Part shown: positions 21,452 through 29,531 of the stretch, piece by piece
How the letters are laid out: each line of letters begins with the position of its first letter
Numbering within the stretch: position 1 is the first letter of the stretch
From: Rhizobiales bacterium GAS188
GTDB lineage: Bacteria; Pseudomonadota; Alphaproteobacteria; Rhizobiales; Beijerinckiaceae
Reading direction: 5' to 3'
Assembly: GCA_900104855.1 (NCBI GenBank)
Contig: FNSS01000001.1
Coordinates: forward strand, 1,116,001-1,180,000
DNA length: 64,000 nucleotides
Position numbers and translations under genes: made by a program
The notes under the pieces: model-generated
Database searches by the model: none
Seen by the model: only the letters and a program-made list of their open reading frames with translations
Told to the model about the DNA's origin: nothing

Positions 21452-22174
21452 CTATTCGGCGACGAAGCGCACCGTCTCGCGCGGATCGACGCGCGTCGTG
21501 CGGTAGCGATTGGCCGGATGCGTCATATCGGCATAGCCGAAGGAGATGCCGCAGACGACACGCTGCTCCTGCGGAATGCCGAAATGAGCGCGCAGGAAAG
21601 CCGAGTGGCTGGCGAGCGCCGCCTGGGCGATGGTGGCGACACCATGCGCTTGCGCGGCCAGCATGAAGTTGCCGACATAGGCGCCGCAATCGACCGCGCC
21701 ATAGGTGCCGAGCGCCTCATCGGTCGAGATCAGTGCCAGATGCGGCGCGCCGAACAGGCGGAAATTCTCGCGCGTCTGGCGCGCATAGGCCGCCTTGTCG
21801 CCGCGCGCGACGCCGACCGCGTTGTAGAGCGCAAAGCCGCATTCGCGCCGCCGCGCCAGGTAAGGCTCGCGATATTCGCGCGGGAAGGCGATGTCGGGCG
21901 TCGGGCCTGGTGCCGTATCGTGATAGGCCAGCAATTCCCGGCGAAAGCGCTCGGTGCCCTCCCCTTGCGTGACGATCACGTTCCAGGGCTGGACATTGTT
22001 CCAGGAGGCGGTGTGCCGGGCAATTTCCAGGATGCGCTCGATGACGGCGAGCGGCACGGGCTCGGGCCGGAAGGCGCGGCAGCTGAAGCGGTCGCGCAGC
22101 AGACGCTCGAGGCAGGCGTCAGCCTCGCCCTGATCCTCGACCCCGCTCACGGCGACGTCACTCGTATGTCGCAT
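21452..22174 (-). CDS. Nitroreductase family oxidoreductase
   Basis: FMN-dependent NAD(P)H oxidoreductase, 240 residues. Signatures are the N-terminal FMN phosphate-binding RFSCRAFRPEPVP, the dimer and FMN region ARHTASWNNVQPWNVIV, and the C-terminal helix and loop DCGAYVGNFMLAAQAHGVATIAQAAL with VVCGISFGYAD. Members reduce nitroaromatics, quinones or related compounds. It is separated by about 170 bp from the molybdenum hydroxylase gene on the same strand; a joint role is possible but not shown. The first 25 residues are not conserved, so the true start may be internal. Confidence 0.92.
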   Translation of the reverse strand: MRHTSDVAVSGVEDQGEADACLERLLRDRFSCRAFRPEPVPLAVIERILEIARHTASWNNVQPWNVIVTQGEGTERFRRELLAYHDTAPGPTPDIAFPREYREPYLARRRECGFALYNAVGVARGDKAAYARQTRENFRLFGAPHLALISTDEALGTYGAVDCGAYVGNFMLAAQAHGVATIAQAALASHSAFLRAHFGIPQEQRVVCGISFGYADMTHPANRYRTTRVDPRETVRFVAE

Positions 22175-22261
22175 GCGGACAGCCTCCAGCTGCGTCCACT
22201 TCGTCGGCTACACCCTCTCGCAATGACGCGCCCTCACCTCTCTCACAAAGAGAAATCTTTT

Positions 22262-22340
22262 GACCCCCACCCAAAATGCCGCGCGATCATCGTCCTGCAG
22301 ACATCCTCCCCCAGAAAGGGGGAGGAATGAGGTGGGGGTC
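22262..22340. repeat. Nested inverted repeat
   Basis: Outer arms GACCCCCACC (22262-22271) and GGTGGGGGTC (22331-22340) and inner arms CCTCCCCC (22305-22312) and GGGGGAGG (22318-22325) are both perfect; the inner loop is AGAAA. This is an intergenic palindromic repeat between the nitroreductase and rhodanese genes, possibly also acting as a terminator for the rhodanese operon. Confidence 0.7.
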
Positions 22341-22400
22341 CAATGCGTACGGCGGCGAAAATTGAATTCCGCAAAGACCTCACAAGGGGAGAGGTAACGC

Positions 22401-22733
22401 TCAGCCCGTCTCGACCGCTTTGCCGGCGCCCACCCATTCGAGCATGGAGCCGGGAAAATGGGTGTCGTAGTCGAAGCCTTGCGCCAGCGAGGCGTCGATC
22501 GCCTTCAGGGAGCGCACGCCGGAACGGCAGCTGAACACCACCATCTGTCCGGGTTGCGGGGCGATCTGTCCGGCATCGAAATTCGACAGCGGCACGTTGA
22601 CCGCGCCCGGGATATGCGCGGCCGCGAATTCATGCGGCTCACGCACGTCGACCAGCAGGATCGAGTTGTCGGCGAGGCCTTGCTTGACCTCGTCGATCGA
22701 GACATCGCGATGTCCGCTCACTTGAATTCTCAC
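22401..22733 (-). CDS. Rhodanese-like protein
   Basis: Single-domain sulfurtransferase, 110 residues. It contains LLVDVREPHEFAAAHIPGAVNVPL and the active-site loop CRSGVRS with Cys69, which would carry a persulfide. Its start overlaps the stop of the BON-LysM gene (ATGA at 22730-22733), so it is translated from the same message. The physiological acceptor is unknown. Confidence 0.92.
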   Translation of the reverse strand: MRIQVSGHRDVSIDEVKQGLADNSILLVDVREPHEFAAAHIPGAVNVPLSNFDAGQIAPQPGQMVVFSCRSGVRSLKAIDASLAQGFDYDTHFPGSMLEWVGAGKAVETG

Positions 22734-23176
22734 GCCAGGGGAGGAATGCGCAGGACCTGGCCGGGATAGATCAGGTCCGGGCTCTTCAGCATCGGCTTAT
22801 TGGCCTCGAAGATGCGATGATATTCGTTGGCCTTGCCCTTGCCGTATTGCACTTCGGCGATCTTCGAGAGGTTGTCGCCCTTCTGCACGGTGTACATCTT
22901 GGCCTCGGGGGCCGGCTTCTCGACCGTGATGTTGTTTGCGACCTGGGACACGCCCATGCTGTTGCCGACCGTGAGCGCGATCTTCTCGGCTTCCTCCGTC
23001 GAAGAGGCCTTGCCGGTCACGGTGACCGTGTTGCCCGAGACCGCGACGTCGATCTTGTCGGCCGGCAAGCCGTGATTGGCGACCTCCTGCTTGAGAATCT
23101 CGGGTGCCGCTGGCTTATCCTCGGACGCGCCGTGCAGCTTGGCGCCGACGCTCTTGATGAAGCTGATGAGACCCAT
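22730..23176 (-). CDS. BON-LysM domain protein (Kbp/YgaU-like)
   Basis: Small protein of 148 residues with a BON domain (about 25-88: EVANHGLPADKIDVAVSGNTVTVTG) and a C-terminal LysM domain (about 93-146: YTVQKGDNLSKIAEVQYGKG ... PDLIYPGQVLRIP). This architecture matches E. coli Kbp (YgaU), a cytoplasmic potassium-binding protein, and there is no signal peptide here either. It precedes the rhodanese gene with a 4-bp overlap. A peptidoglycan-binding role is possible from the LysM alone but would need export. Confidence 0.92.
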   Translation of the reverse strand: MGLISFIKSVGAKLHGASEDKPAAPEILKQEVANHGLPADKIDVAVSGNTVTVTGKASSTEEAEKIALTVGNSMGVSQVANNITVEKPAPEAKMYTVQKGDNLSKIAEVQYGKGKANEYHRIFEANKPMLKSPDLIYPGQVLRIPPLA

Positions 23177-23297
23177 CGTCGATTCCTCTCTTGGTTAGCC
23201 CCGCCCCAATTCGCATCTTCGAGGACAACCTGAGGTTACCCCCCCGAAAATGCGTCTTAACACAGATGCGAGCCGACCGGTCGAATCCGGGAAGGCC

Positions 23298-24245
23298 CTA
23301 ATCGAACAAGCTCGAAACGCTCTCCTCCTTCGCGGTGCGGGCGATCGCTTCGCCGATCAGCGGTGCGATCGCCAGCGTCCGGATGTTCGGTGCACTCTTC
23401 TGCGCCTCGGTCGGAGCGATGGTGTCGCTGATGACGAGCTCGCGCAGCCGCGATTTTGTGACACGGTCGACAGCGCCGCCCGAAAGCACGCCATGGGTGA
23501 TATAGGCCGACACCTCCTTGGCGCCCTGGGCAATCAGGGCGTCGGCCGCATTGCATAGGGTGCCGCCCGAATCGACGATGTCGTCGACCAGGATGCAATG
23601 GCTGCCTTCGACCGAGCCGATGATGTTCATCACCTCCGACTCGCCGGCCCGCTCGCGCCGCTTGTCGACGATGGCGAGCGGAGCGCCGATGCGCTTGGCG
23701 AGGGCGCGAGCCCGCACCACGCCGCCGACATCGGGCGACACCACGGTGATGTTGTGGAGGTCCATGCGTTCCTTGATGTCGCGCACCATGACGGGCGCCG
23801 AGAACAGGTTGTCGAGCGGGATATCGAAGAAGCCCTGGATCTGGCCGGCATGCAGATCGACGGTCAGCACCCGGTCGGCACCGGCCCGGGTGATCAGGTT
23901 GGCGACGAGCTTGGCCGAGATCGGAGTGCGGCCGGCGGCGCGGCGATCCTGCCGCGCATAGCCGAAATAGGGCATCACCGCCGTGATCCGCTTCGCCGAT
24001 GAGCGGCGCAGCGCGTCGGTGATGATGAGAAGCTCCATCAAATGGTCATTGGCCGGATAGGACGTCGATTGGATGACGAACACATCCTGGCCGCGCACAT
24101 TTTCCTGGATCTCGACGAAGACCTCCATATCGGCGAAACGGCGCACCGAGCAGGCGGTCAGCGGCAGCTCGAGATATTCCCCGATCGCCTCGGCCAGCGC
24201 CCGATTGGAATTGCCGGCAACGAGTTTCATCGGATGCGCCATCAT
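23298..24245 (-). CDS. prs: Ribose-phosphate pyrophosphokinase
   Basis: Makes PRPP from ribose 5-phosphate and ATP for nucleotide, histidine and tryptophan synthesis. The 315 residues include [19 protein letters not shown], the ATP-binding flexible loop [20 protein letters not shown], the metal-binding [11 protein letters not shown], and the PRPP loop [18 protein letters not shown]. Starts at 24245 and 24242 are adjacent ATGs; the GGAGG sequence is better spaced for 24242, and homology begins at the Met at 24230. It is probably monocistronic. Confidence 0.97.
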   Translation of the reverse strand: MMAHPMKLVAGNSNRALAEAIGEYLELPLTACSVRRFADMEVFVEIQENVRGQDVFVIQSTSYPANDHLMELLIITDALRRSSAKRITAVMPYFGYARQDRRAAGRTPISAKLVANLITRAGADRVLTVDLHAGQIQGFFDIPLDNLFSAPVMVRDIKERMDLHNITVVSPDVGGVVRARALAKRIGAPLAIVDKRRERAGESEVMNIIGSVEGSHCILVDDIVDSGGTLCNAADALIAQGAKEVSAYITHGVLSGGAVDRVTKSRLRELVISDTIAPTEAQKSAPNIRTLAIAPLIGEAIARTAKEESVSSLFD

Positions 24246-24650
24246 CTGCCTCCGGAGGCGCCCTTCGCCTCGACCGGGCGGCTCTTAGCAACCTTCTCGC
24301 CAAGGAACAATGAGTGTGGATAACGTGGCCACGGCCGCGCTGTCCTTTGCACGACACGCACACCGGGTCATCCCGGACGCGGCGCAGCACGCAGTGGTGC
24401 GCCGCAGATCCGGGACCCAAAACTACCTGTTGATTATGGATCCCGTGTCTGCACCGCATCACTACGTGCTGCAGTGCGCACGGGATGACCCCAATTGTGC
24501 AAGGGTCTCGCCAGACACAACGGTGATACGCTTTTTTCGGCCGCGCAGACGAGTTCTGTGGCCCCTGCGTCCAGTGCTCGGGCGAATCCCTCATCTTATT
24601 GTTCTGGCTTACGATTTCGCTCGGAGGCCAGCTGCATCTCGCGCCGCGCT
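24246..24650. repeat. Gap with a palindromic REP-like element
   Basis: About 400 bp without a gene. From about 24360 to 24495 lies a long imperfect inverted repeat whose arms contain GGGTCATCCCGGACGC on the left and GCACGGGATGACCC on the right, with internal GCAGCACG and ATCCGGGACC / GGATCCCG. Such elements are dispersed in many Rhizobiales genomes. A shorter related piece (GGATCCCGTGTGTGCG) occurs at about 16710. The part next to 24245 should contain the prs promoter. Confidence 0.65.
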
Positions 24651-25724
24651 TCAGCCTTGCAGGCTTGCCGCCTGTGCCGGCCGCGAGCGCAGCCAGGAGC
24701 GGCGCGCATAGCGGGCATCCTTGGCATGGGCGCTCTGGACATTGTCGACGAATTGGCGCGCGCAGGCCGTCCAGTTGAAGGTGAGCGCATGGGCGCGTGC
24801 CCTTTCGCCCGGGATGTCGAGCGCGGCAAGCGCCGCCTTGCCGAGATCATCATCGAGAACGCCCGCGCCGCTATCGCCGATGACATCGAGCGGGCCGGCG
24901 ATCGGGAAGGCCGCGACCGGCAAGCCGGAGGCCAGCGCCTCGAGCAGCACGATGCCGAATGTGTCGGTCAGGCTCGGGAAGACGAAGACATCGGCCGACG
25001 CATAGGCGCAGGCGAGCGCCTCGCCATGCAGCGCGCCGGTGAAATGCGCCTGAGGGAACCTCGCTTCGAGCGCCCGGCGTTCCGGCCCGTCGCCGACCAC
25101 CACCTTGGAGCCGGGCAGGTCGAGCGACAGGAAGGCTGCGAGATTCTTCTCGACCGCCAATCGCCCGCAAGTGAGAAAGATCGGCCGCGGCAGATCGAAG
25201 ACCGGCGACGAGCGCGGCCGGAAGAGCTCGGCATCGACGCCGCGGGACCAGCGCATCAGGCGCTTGAAGCCGCGCGCTTCGAGCTCGCGCTCGAGGCTCG
25301 CAGTCGCCACCATGACGCCGGCCCCCGAATTGTGGAAGCGGCGCATCAGCGCATAGGTGAGGCCGGCCGGAGCGATCCAGCGCGCCGCGAGATATTCGGG
25401 GAAGCGTGTGTGATAGCTCGTGGTGAAGGGACGCCCGCTGCGCATGCAGGCGATCTGCGCACACACGCCGAGCGGGCCTTCGGTTGCGATGTGGATATAG
25501 TCGGGCTGCGCCTCCTCGATGCGCGCCGAGATCACGCCCGGCCGCGTCAGCGCCACGCGCACCTCGCGATAGGTCGGCAGCGGCACGGTGCGGAAGCTCG
25601 CAGGCGTGAGCATCTCGATCTCGACGCCGAGGCGCGGCGCCTCGCGCAGCACGTTCTCAAGGGATCGCACCACACCGTTGACCTGCGGTGCCCAGGCATC
25701 GGTGACGATGAGGATGCGCGTCAA
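24651..25724 (-). CDS. Glycosyltransferase family 4 protein
   Basis: Retaining GT-B glycosyltransferase of 357 residues. The true start is a TTG at 25724 (LTRILIVTDAWAPQVNGVVRSLEN), which overlaps the preceding stop as TTGA; longer readings run inside the neighbouring gene without homology. The N-terminal donor-independent half contains YIHIATEGPLG and TTSYHTRFPEY; the C-terminal nucleotide-sugar half contains LTCGRLAVEKNL, VVVGDGPERRAL and the EX7E region DTFGIVLLEALASGLPV. Relatives transfer sugars to lipids, for example glyco- or sulfolipid and mannosyl transferases. Co-translation with an LpxH-like phosphoesterase points to envelope lipid or glycolipid work. Confidence 0.9.
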   Translation of the reverse strand: MTRILIVTDAWAPQVNGVVRSLENVLREAPRLGVEIEMLTPASFRTVPLPTYREVRVALTRPGVISARIEEAQPDYIHIATEGPLGVCAQIACMRSGRPFTTSYHTRFPEYLAARWIAPAGLTYALMRRFHNSGAGVMVATASLERELEARGFKRLMRWSRGVDAELFRPRSSPVFDLPRPIFLTCGRLAVEKNLAAFLSLDLPGSKVVVGDGPERRALEARFPQAHFTGALHGEALACAYASADVFVFPSLTDTFGIVLLEALASGLPVAAFPIAGPLDVIGDSGAGVLDDDLGKAALAALDIPGERARAHALTFNWTACARQFVDNVQSAHAKDARYARRSWLRSRPAQAASLQG

Positions 25725-26560
25725 GCGGCCGCGTCCAGGAGCGGGGCGGTCGCATTGGCGGTCGAAACGAGCCCCTTGCCGGGTTGCAGCTCGGTCTCGG
25801 CCTCGAGCCAGCGCACGATCTCGAAACGTCCGTCGAGATGCTCGACGATCGCCGTGCAGCTTTCGACCCAATCGCCGCTGTTGAGATAAGTGATGCCGTC
25901 ATAGTCCTCGATTGCGGCGTGATGGATATGGCCGCAGATGATGCCGTCGACGCCTTCGCGCCGCGCCTCCGCCACCAGCACCTCCTCGAAGCGGCCCATA
26001 TAATTCACCGCCTGCTTCACCTTGTGCTTGGCCCAGGCCGACAACGACCAATAGGTGAAGCCGAGCCGGCGCCGGACGACATTGACCTGACGGTTGAGCC
26101 AGAGCGCCAGATCATAGAGCACGTCGCCGACCGAGGCGAGCCATACGGCGTGACGCACCACCATATCGAACTGGTCGCCATGCAGGACGAGGAAACGCTT
26201 GCCATGGACGGTGGTGTGCACCACGCGGTCCACCACCTTCACCCCGCCGAATTTGAGGCCGAGGAAGTTGCGCAGGAATTCGTCATGATTGCCGGGGATA
26301 TAGATGATCTTGGTGCCCTTGCGCGCCTTGCGCAACAGCTTCTGCAGCACGTCGTTATGGCCTTGCGGCCAATACCAGCCCGTGCGCCGCAGCCGCCAGC
26401 CGTCGATCAGGTCGCCGACCAGGTAGAGGGTTTTTGCATCATAGGCCTTGAGGAAATCGAGGAAATGCCGGTCCTGGCTCGATCTTGTGCCGAGATGCAG
26501 ATCGGAAACAAAGATCGCCGCGACCTTCCTCTTCGAATCGACATCGGGTTGATCGAGCAT
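25721..26560 (-). CDS. LpxH-like metallophosphoesterase (UDP-2,3-diacylglucosamine diphosphatase family)
   Basis: Calcineurin-like phosphoesterase of 279 residues from the ATG at 26560, preceded by a GAGG site. All metal-binding motifs are present in order: SDLHLGT, VGDLIDGW, PGNHDEF, LHGDQFD and CGHIHHA. It matches the LpxH-type subfamily found widely in alphaproteobacteria, although lipid A hydrolysis by LpxI is also common in this class, so the substrate is not certain. It is co-translated with the GT4 gene. An in-frame ATG at 26641 would add 27 non-conserved residues. Confidence 0.9.
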   Translation of the reverse strand: MLDQPDVDSKRKVAAIFVSDLHLGTRSSQDRHFLDFLKAYDAKTLYLVGDLIDGWRLRRTGWYWPQGHNDVLQKLLRKARKGTKIIYIPGNHDEFLRNFLGLKFGGVKVVDRVVHTTVHGKRFLVLHGDQFDMVVRHAVWLASVGDVLYDLALWLNRQVNVVRRRLGFTYWSLSAWAKHKVKQAVNYMGRFEEVLVAEARREGVDGIICGHIHHAAIEDYDGITYLNSGDWVESCTAIVEHLDGRFEIVRWLEAETELQPGKGLVSTANATAPLLDAAA

Positions 26561-26655
26561 GCGCCTCGTAGAACCGATGAGCGTATCAGTTTCATGACAA
26601 AATCGCTTAAGGACCCGTCCGGGAATAACTTGCCCGATCACCTGTCTTTTGTTTT

Positions 26656-26778
26656 GAAACGCCCCCCATCGCCTCCCTCCGCCACGAAGCCGGCTGGAAG
26701 CCGGCGGTCCAAGGGAAGATTGGACCGCCGGCTTCCAGCCGGCTTCGTGGTGGGGAGGGTACGGGTGGGGGGCGTTTC
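26656..26778. repeat. Large nested palindrome with a perfect 30-bp stem
   Basis: The inner arms, 26683-26712 and 26720-26749, are perfect 30-nt inverse complements around a 7-nt loop. Outer arms GAAACGCCCCCCA (26656-26668) and TGGGGGGCGTTTC (26766-26778) are also perfect. The whole 123 bp could extrude as a cruciform or fold as one RNA hairpin. It lies between the divergent phosphoesterase and hisS genes. Confidence 0.9.
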
Positions 26779-26904
26779 GGCCAAATGCGGTTCGATTATT
26801 CCCGTACGAGTCCTGGGCAGCGTTTCACAGAGCGGCATACTCTTCCTTGCCTCGCCGCGAGCGCTGCGTTAGCACCCCGGCTCGCTGCCGAAAGTTTGAG
26901 CACC

Positions 26905-28380
26905 ATGTCGACCGACCCATCCGCCAAGGCCAACCGCCTCAAAGCCAGGCTGCCACGCGGCCTCGCCGATCGCGGCCCGGCCGAGATCGCCGCAACCGAG
27001 CGCATGCTCGGGGCGATCCGCGCCGTCTATGAGCGCTACGGCTTCGAGCCGATGGAGACGCCTTTCATCGAATATACCGACGCGCTCGGCAAATTCCTGC
27101 CCGACCAGGACCGGCCGAACGAAGGCGTGTTCTCCTTCAAGGACGACGACGAGCAGTGGCTCTCCTTGCGCTACGACCTGACTGCGCCGCTGGCGCGCCA
27201 TGTCGCCGAGCATTTTGATGCTTTGCCAAAACCCTTCCGCAGCTACCGGGCAGGCTTCGTGTTCCGGAACGAGAAGCCGGGCCCTGGCCGCTTCCGTCAG
27301 TTCATGCAGTTCGACGCGGACACGGTCGGCGCCCCCTCGCCCGCCGCCGATGCCGAGATGTGCATGATGATGGCCGATGTGATGGAGGCCGTCGGCGTCA
27401 AGCGCGGCGACTATGTGATCAGGGTCAACAATCGCAAAGTGCTCGACGGGGTGATGGATGGGGCCCAAATCCCCTTGGAAAAACGCCTCTCGGTGCTCCG
27501 AGGGATTGATAAACTCGATCGATTGGGCATCGAGGGTGTTCGACTCTTACTCGGGCCAGAAGGTCGCAAAGATGAGAGCGGCGATGTCACCAAGGGGGCT
27601 GGACTCAGTGATGCGCAGGTAAACGCCGTTATCGCACTCATTCGGGCAAAGGAGAGCACGAATGAGGTCACATTGGCCAAGTTGTTCCTCTTGTCCGACG
27701 CAGCTGGCGAACTCTCCCAAATCGCCTCGCTGGCTTCAGCCGCCGGCTACGCGGAAGACCGCATCCGCATCGACCCCTCAGTCGTGCGCGGCCTCGAATA
27801 TTATACGGGCCCCGTCTTCGAGGCCGAGCTGACTTTTCAGGTGCCGAACGAGAAGGGCCAGCCCGTGGTGTTCGGCTCGGTCGGCGGCGGCGGACGCTAT
27901 GACGGCCTGGTCGGCCGCTTCCGGGGAGAGGACGTGCCGGCAACGGGTTTCTCCATCGGCGTGTCGCGGCTGTTCTCGGCACTCAAAGCGGTGAAGAGCC
28001 CGATCGTCACCGGGGCCGAGGAGCATGGCCCGGTCGTGGTGCTGGTCATGGATCGCGAGCGCGTCGCCGACTACCAGCATATGGCGGCGTCTCTGCGTGC
28101 GGCCGGCGTCAAGGCCGAGATGTATCTCGGCTCCGCCGGCATGAAGGCCCAGATGAAATATGCCGATAAGCGCGGCGCCCCCCTCGTCGTCATCCAGGGC
28201 GGCGACGAGAAGGCGCGCGGCGAAGTGCAGCTTAAGGATCTGGTCGAAGGCGCGCGCCAGGCCAAGGCGATCGCCTCGCATGAGGATTACAAGGCCGCCC
28301 GCCCGGCGCAGCTCGCCGTGCCGGAGGCCGAGCTGGTCGCGGCCGTGCAGGAGGCCCTGGGACGGCAGAAGACGGGGTGA
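26905..28380 (+). CDS. hisS: Histidyl-tRNA synthetase
   Basis: Class II aminoacyl-tRNA synthetase, 491 residues from the ATG at 26905. Motif 1 region [20 protein letters not shown], motif 2 [23 protein letters not shown], the HisA loop ([16 protein letters not shown]), motif 3 [17 protein letters not shown] ... [11 protein letters not shown], and the C-terminal anticodon-binding domain are all present. Residues of about 175-273, the inserted domain, are encoded by DNA of clearly lower GC and different codon choice than the rest. The 3' end (from 28297) is repeated imperfectly at 29288, beyond a toxin-antitoxin pair. A longer reading from 26785 includes the palindromic region and is not supported. 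Confidence 0.96.
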   Translation: MSTDPSAKANRLKARLPRGLADRGPAEIAATERMLGAIRAVYERYGFEPMETPFIEYTDALGKFLPDQDRPNEGVFSFKDDDEQWLSLRYDLTAPLARHVAEHFDALPKPFRSYRAGFVFRNEKPGPGRFRQFMQFDADTVGAPSPAADAEMCMMMADVMEAVGVKRGDYVIRVNNRKVLDGVMDGAQIPLEKRLSVLRGIDKLDRLGIEGVRLLLGPEGRKDESGDVTKGAGLSDAQVNAVIALIRAKESTNEVTLAKLFLLSDAAGELSQIASLASAAGYAEDRIRIDPSVVRGLEYYTGPVFEAELTFQVPNEKGQPVVFGSVGGGGRYDGLVGRFRGEDVPATGFSIGVSRLFSALKAVKSPIVTGAEEHGPVVVLVMDRERVADYQHMAASLRAAGVKAEMYLGSAGMKAQMKYADKRGAPLVVIQGGDEKARGEVQLKDLVEGARQAKAIASHEDYKAARPAQLAVPEAELVAAVQEALGRQKTG

Positions 28381-28382
28381 GC
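28297..28382 (+). repeat. hisS 3'-end duplication, copy in the gene
   Basis: These 86 bp, the last codons of hisS plus two bases, align without gaps to 29288-29373 with six mismatches. Together the copies bracket the toxin-antitoxin genes as direct repeats. Confidence 0.9.
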
Positions 28383-28395
28383 AGGCTCCTGTCGC

Positions 28396-28776
28396 CTATG
28401 ACAGCGCCGGGCTGACTTCGATCTTGTCCGCCATGGCGTAGGGGTCGATCGCAAAATGCAGCATGCCGATCAACGGCGTCGGCACCTTGCGCCGATCGAC
28501 AGTGCGCATCTCCAGAAACCCAAAGGCTTCGAGCTTGCCGAGCGTACGCAACAAATTCGTCTCCGCCCGGTTGGTCAGCCGTGCGAGCTCGGCCACGGAT
28601 TGCGGCTTCGCATCGCGGATCGTCCGCAACAAGCTGCGATTATCGGGCGTCAACAAGCGAATCAGCGCCTCGGCGGACTCCACGCTCGGCAACCTTGCAT
28701 CGACGGGCGCGGCAATCTCTCCACGCGCGACGGCTCTCATTTCCGCTTCCAACGCCTTCCGGCTTTGAACCTTCAT
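28396..28776 (-). CDS. Antitoxin-like winged-helix DNA-binding protein (HVO_A0114/TumA type)
   Basis: Protein of 126 residues with a winged-helix fold: DNRSLLRTIRDAKPQSVAELARLTNRAETNLLRTLGKLEAFGF, followed by a C-terminal tail that would bind the toxin. The set resembles the HVO_A0114-type putative transcriptional regulators that accompany TumE toxins. Its start overlaps the toxin stop (ATGA at 28773-28776) and has the ribosome site GGGAGA. It would neutralise the toxin and repress the operon. The assignment is from motif and context; it was not searched. Confidence 0.8.
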   Translation of the reverse strand: MKVQSRKALEAEMRAVARGEIAAPVDARLPSVESAEALIRLLTPDNRSLLRTIRDAKPQSVAELARLTNRAETNLLRTLGKLEAFGFLEMRTVDRRKVPTPLIGMLHFAIDPYAMADKIEVSPALS

Positions 28777-29150
28777 GGCTCTCTCCCTTTCGATGCGTCA
28801 TCATCGCTGATCACGGTGTGTTCGATCCCGAGCTCGTCCAACACGCGCGTCACTTCGGCAAAGAAGTCGGCGAGCAACTGGTCGGCAGTCGTGAACGCAT
28901 AGGGCCTGCCGGGGTCGGTGGACGTTCGATGCCAATGGTCGTGTTCCACATCCGCTTGCCGAAACCGTGATCCCAAAGGCAACACGCCGTGTGCATTGTC
29001 GAACCCCACAAGTCTTTTCCCCTCCGGGTCATGCAGGCTGAAGGCGTAGCGAAGCCCATGCGGACGCTCTTGCGTCGGCTTCACGCGCTTGATCTCGAAT
29101 TTCAGCCAATAGCCCTGTTCGAGATGATGGATGCGTCCATCGAACCCCAA
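28773..29150 (-). CDS. TumE-family (DUF6516-like) toxin of a toxin-antitoxin pair
   Basis: Small protein of about 125 residues: RIHHLEQGYWLKFEIKRVKPTQERPHGLRYAFSLHDPEGKRLVGFDNAH, then a His-rich HDHWHR and a C-terminal LLADFFAEVTRVLDELG. This matches the TumE group of toxins, presumed nucleases, encoded before their antitoxin. The first usual start is a TTG at 29150 with no ribosome site. Codons upstream to about 29180 still read like the family (NEHTLEFLLG), and no ATG, GTG or TTG lies between 29150 and the stop at 29202. Either a rare ATT start at 29180 is used, or the 5' end has decayed. Confidence 0.75.
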   Translation of the reverse strand: MGFDGRIHHLEQGYWLKFEIKRVKPTQERPHGLRYAFSLHDPEGKRLVGFDNAHGVLPLGSRFRQADVEHDHWHRTSTDPGRPYAFTTADQLLADFFAEVTRVLDELGIEHTVISDDDASKGREP

Positions 29151-29201
29151 TAGGAATTCGAGCGTGTGTTCGTTCGAAATCGCGTTGCCCCCGCACCTAC
29201 C

Positions 29202-29217
29202 CTATCCTGATAGGATA
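29202..29217. promoter_or_regulatory. Palindromic operator candidate upstream of the toxin gene
   Basis: TATCCT and AGGATA are perfect half-sites with a 3-bp spacer (29203-29217), overlapped by CTATC / GATAG. The site lies 22-50 bp before the possible toxin starts, where an autoregulatory antitoxin would bind. Confidence 0.45.
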
Positions 29218-29287
29218 TCATAGTTCGACACATTTTTTCAAGGCCTGTTAGAACGGCTCCTCGACCGAAGCTATCACATTTGAGACT

Positions 29288-29371
29288 GCCCGCCCCGCGC
29301 AGCTCGCCGTGCCGGAGGCCGACCTGGTCGCGGCCGTGCAGGAGGCCCTGGCGCGACAGAAGGCGGGGTGA
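29288..29371 (+). pseudogene. Second copy of the hisS 3' end (fragment)
   Basis: Reads [24 protein letters not shown] to a stop in the same frame as the end of HisRS. Compared with the intact gene it has six base changes in 86 bp and no indels. It has no start and no independent function. It may be the original end of hisS, displaced when the toxin-antitoxin genes and a new 3' end were acquired. Confidence 0.9.
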
Positions 29372-29373
29372 GC

Positions 29374-29531
29374 GGCAAGCGCGCCTCCTTCTCCCGCTTG
29401 CGGGAGAAGGTGCCCGAACGTAGTGAGGGCGGATGAGAGGCGGTTGAGCGCTTCACCGGCGCCCCTCATCCGCCTCGGCTTCGCCTCGGCACCTTCTCCC
29501 GCGAAAGGGCGGGAGAAGGGAGAAGTAAGCC
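29374..29531. repeat. Palindromic intergenic repeat
   Basis: Contains CTTCTCCCGC TTGC GGGAGAAG near the left end and CACCTTCTCCCGC ... GCGGGAGAAGG near the right, with GGCGGATGAG and CTCATCCGCC between them. Related pieces recur at 46019-46080. It separates the displaced hisS end from the ABC permease stop. Confidence 0.75.

Noticed and set aside
20093-22330. Open frame of 745 codons on the plus strand
   Set aside because: It lies opposite the CoxL-like and nitroreductase genes and contains no recognisable domain.
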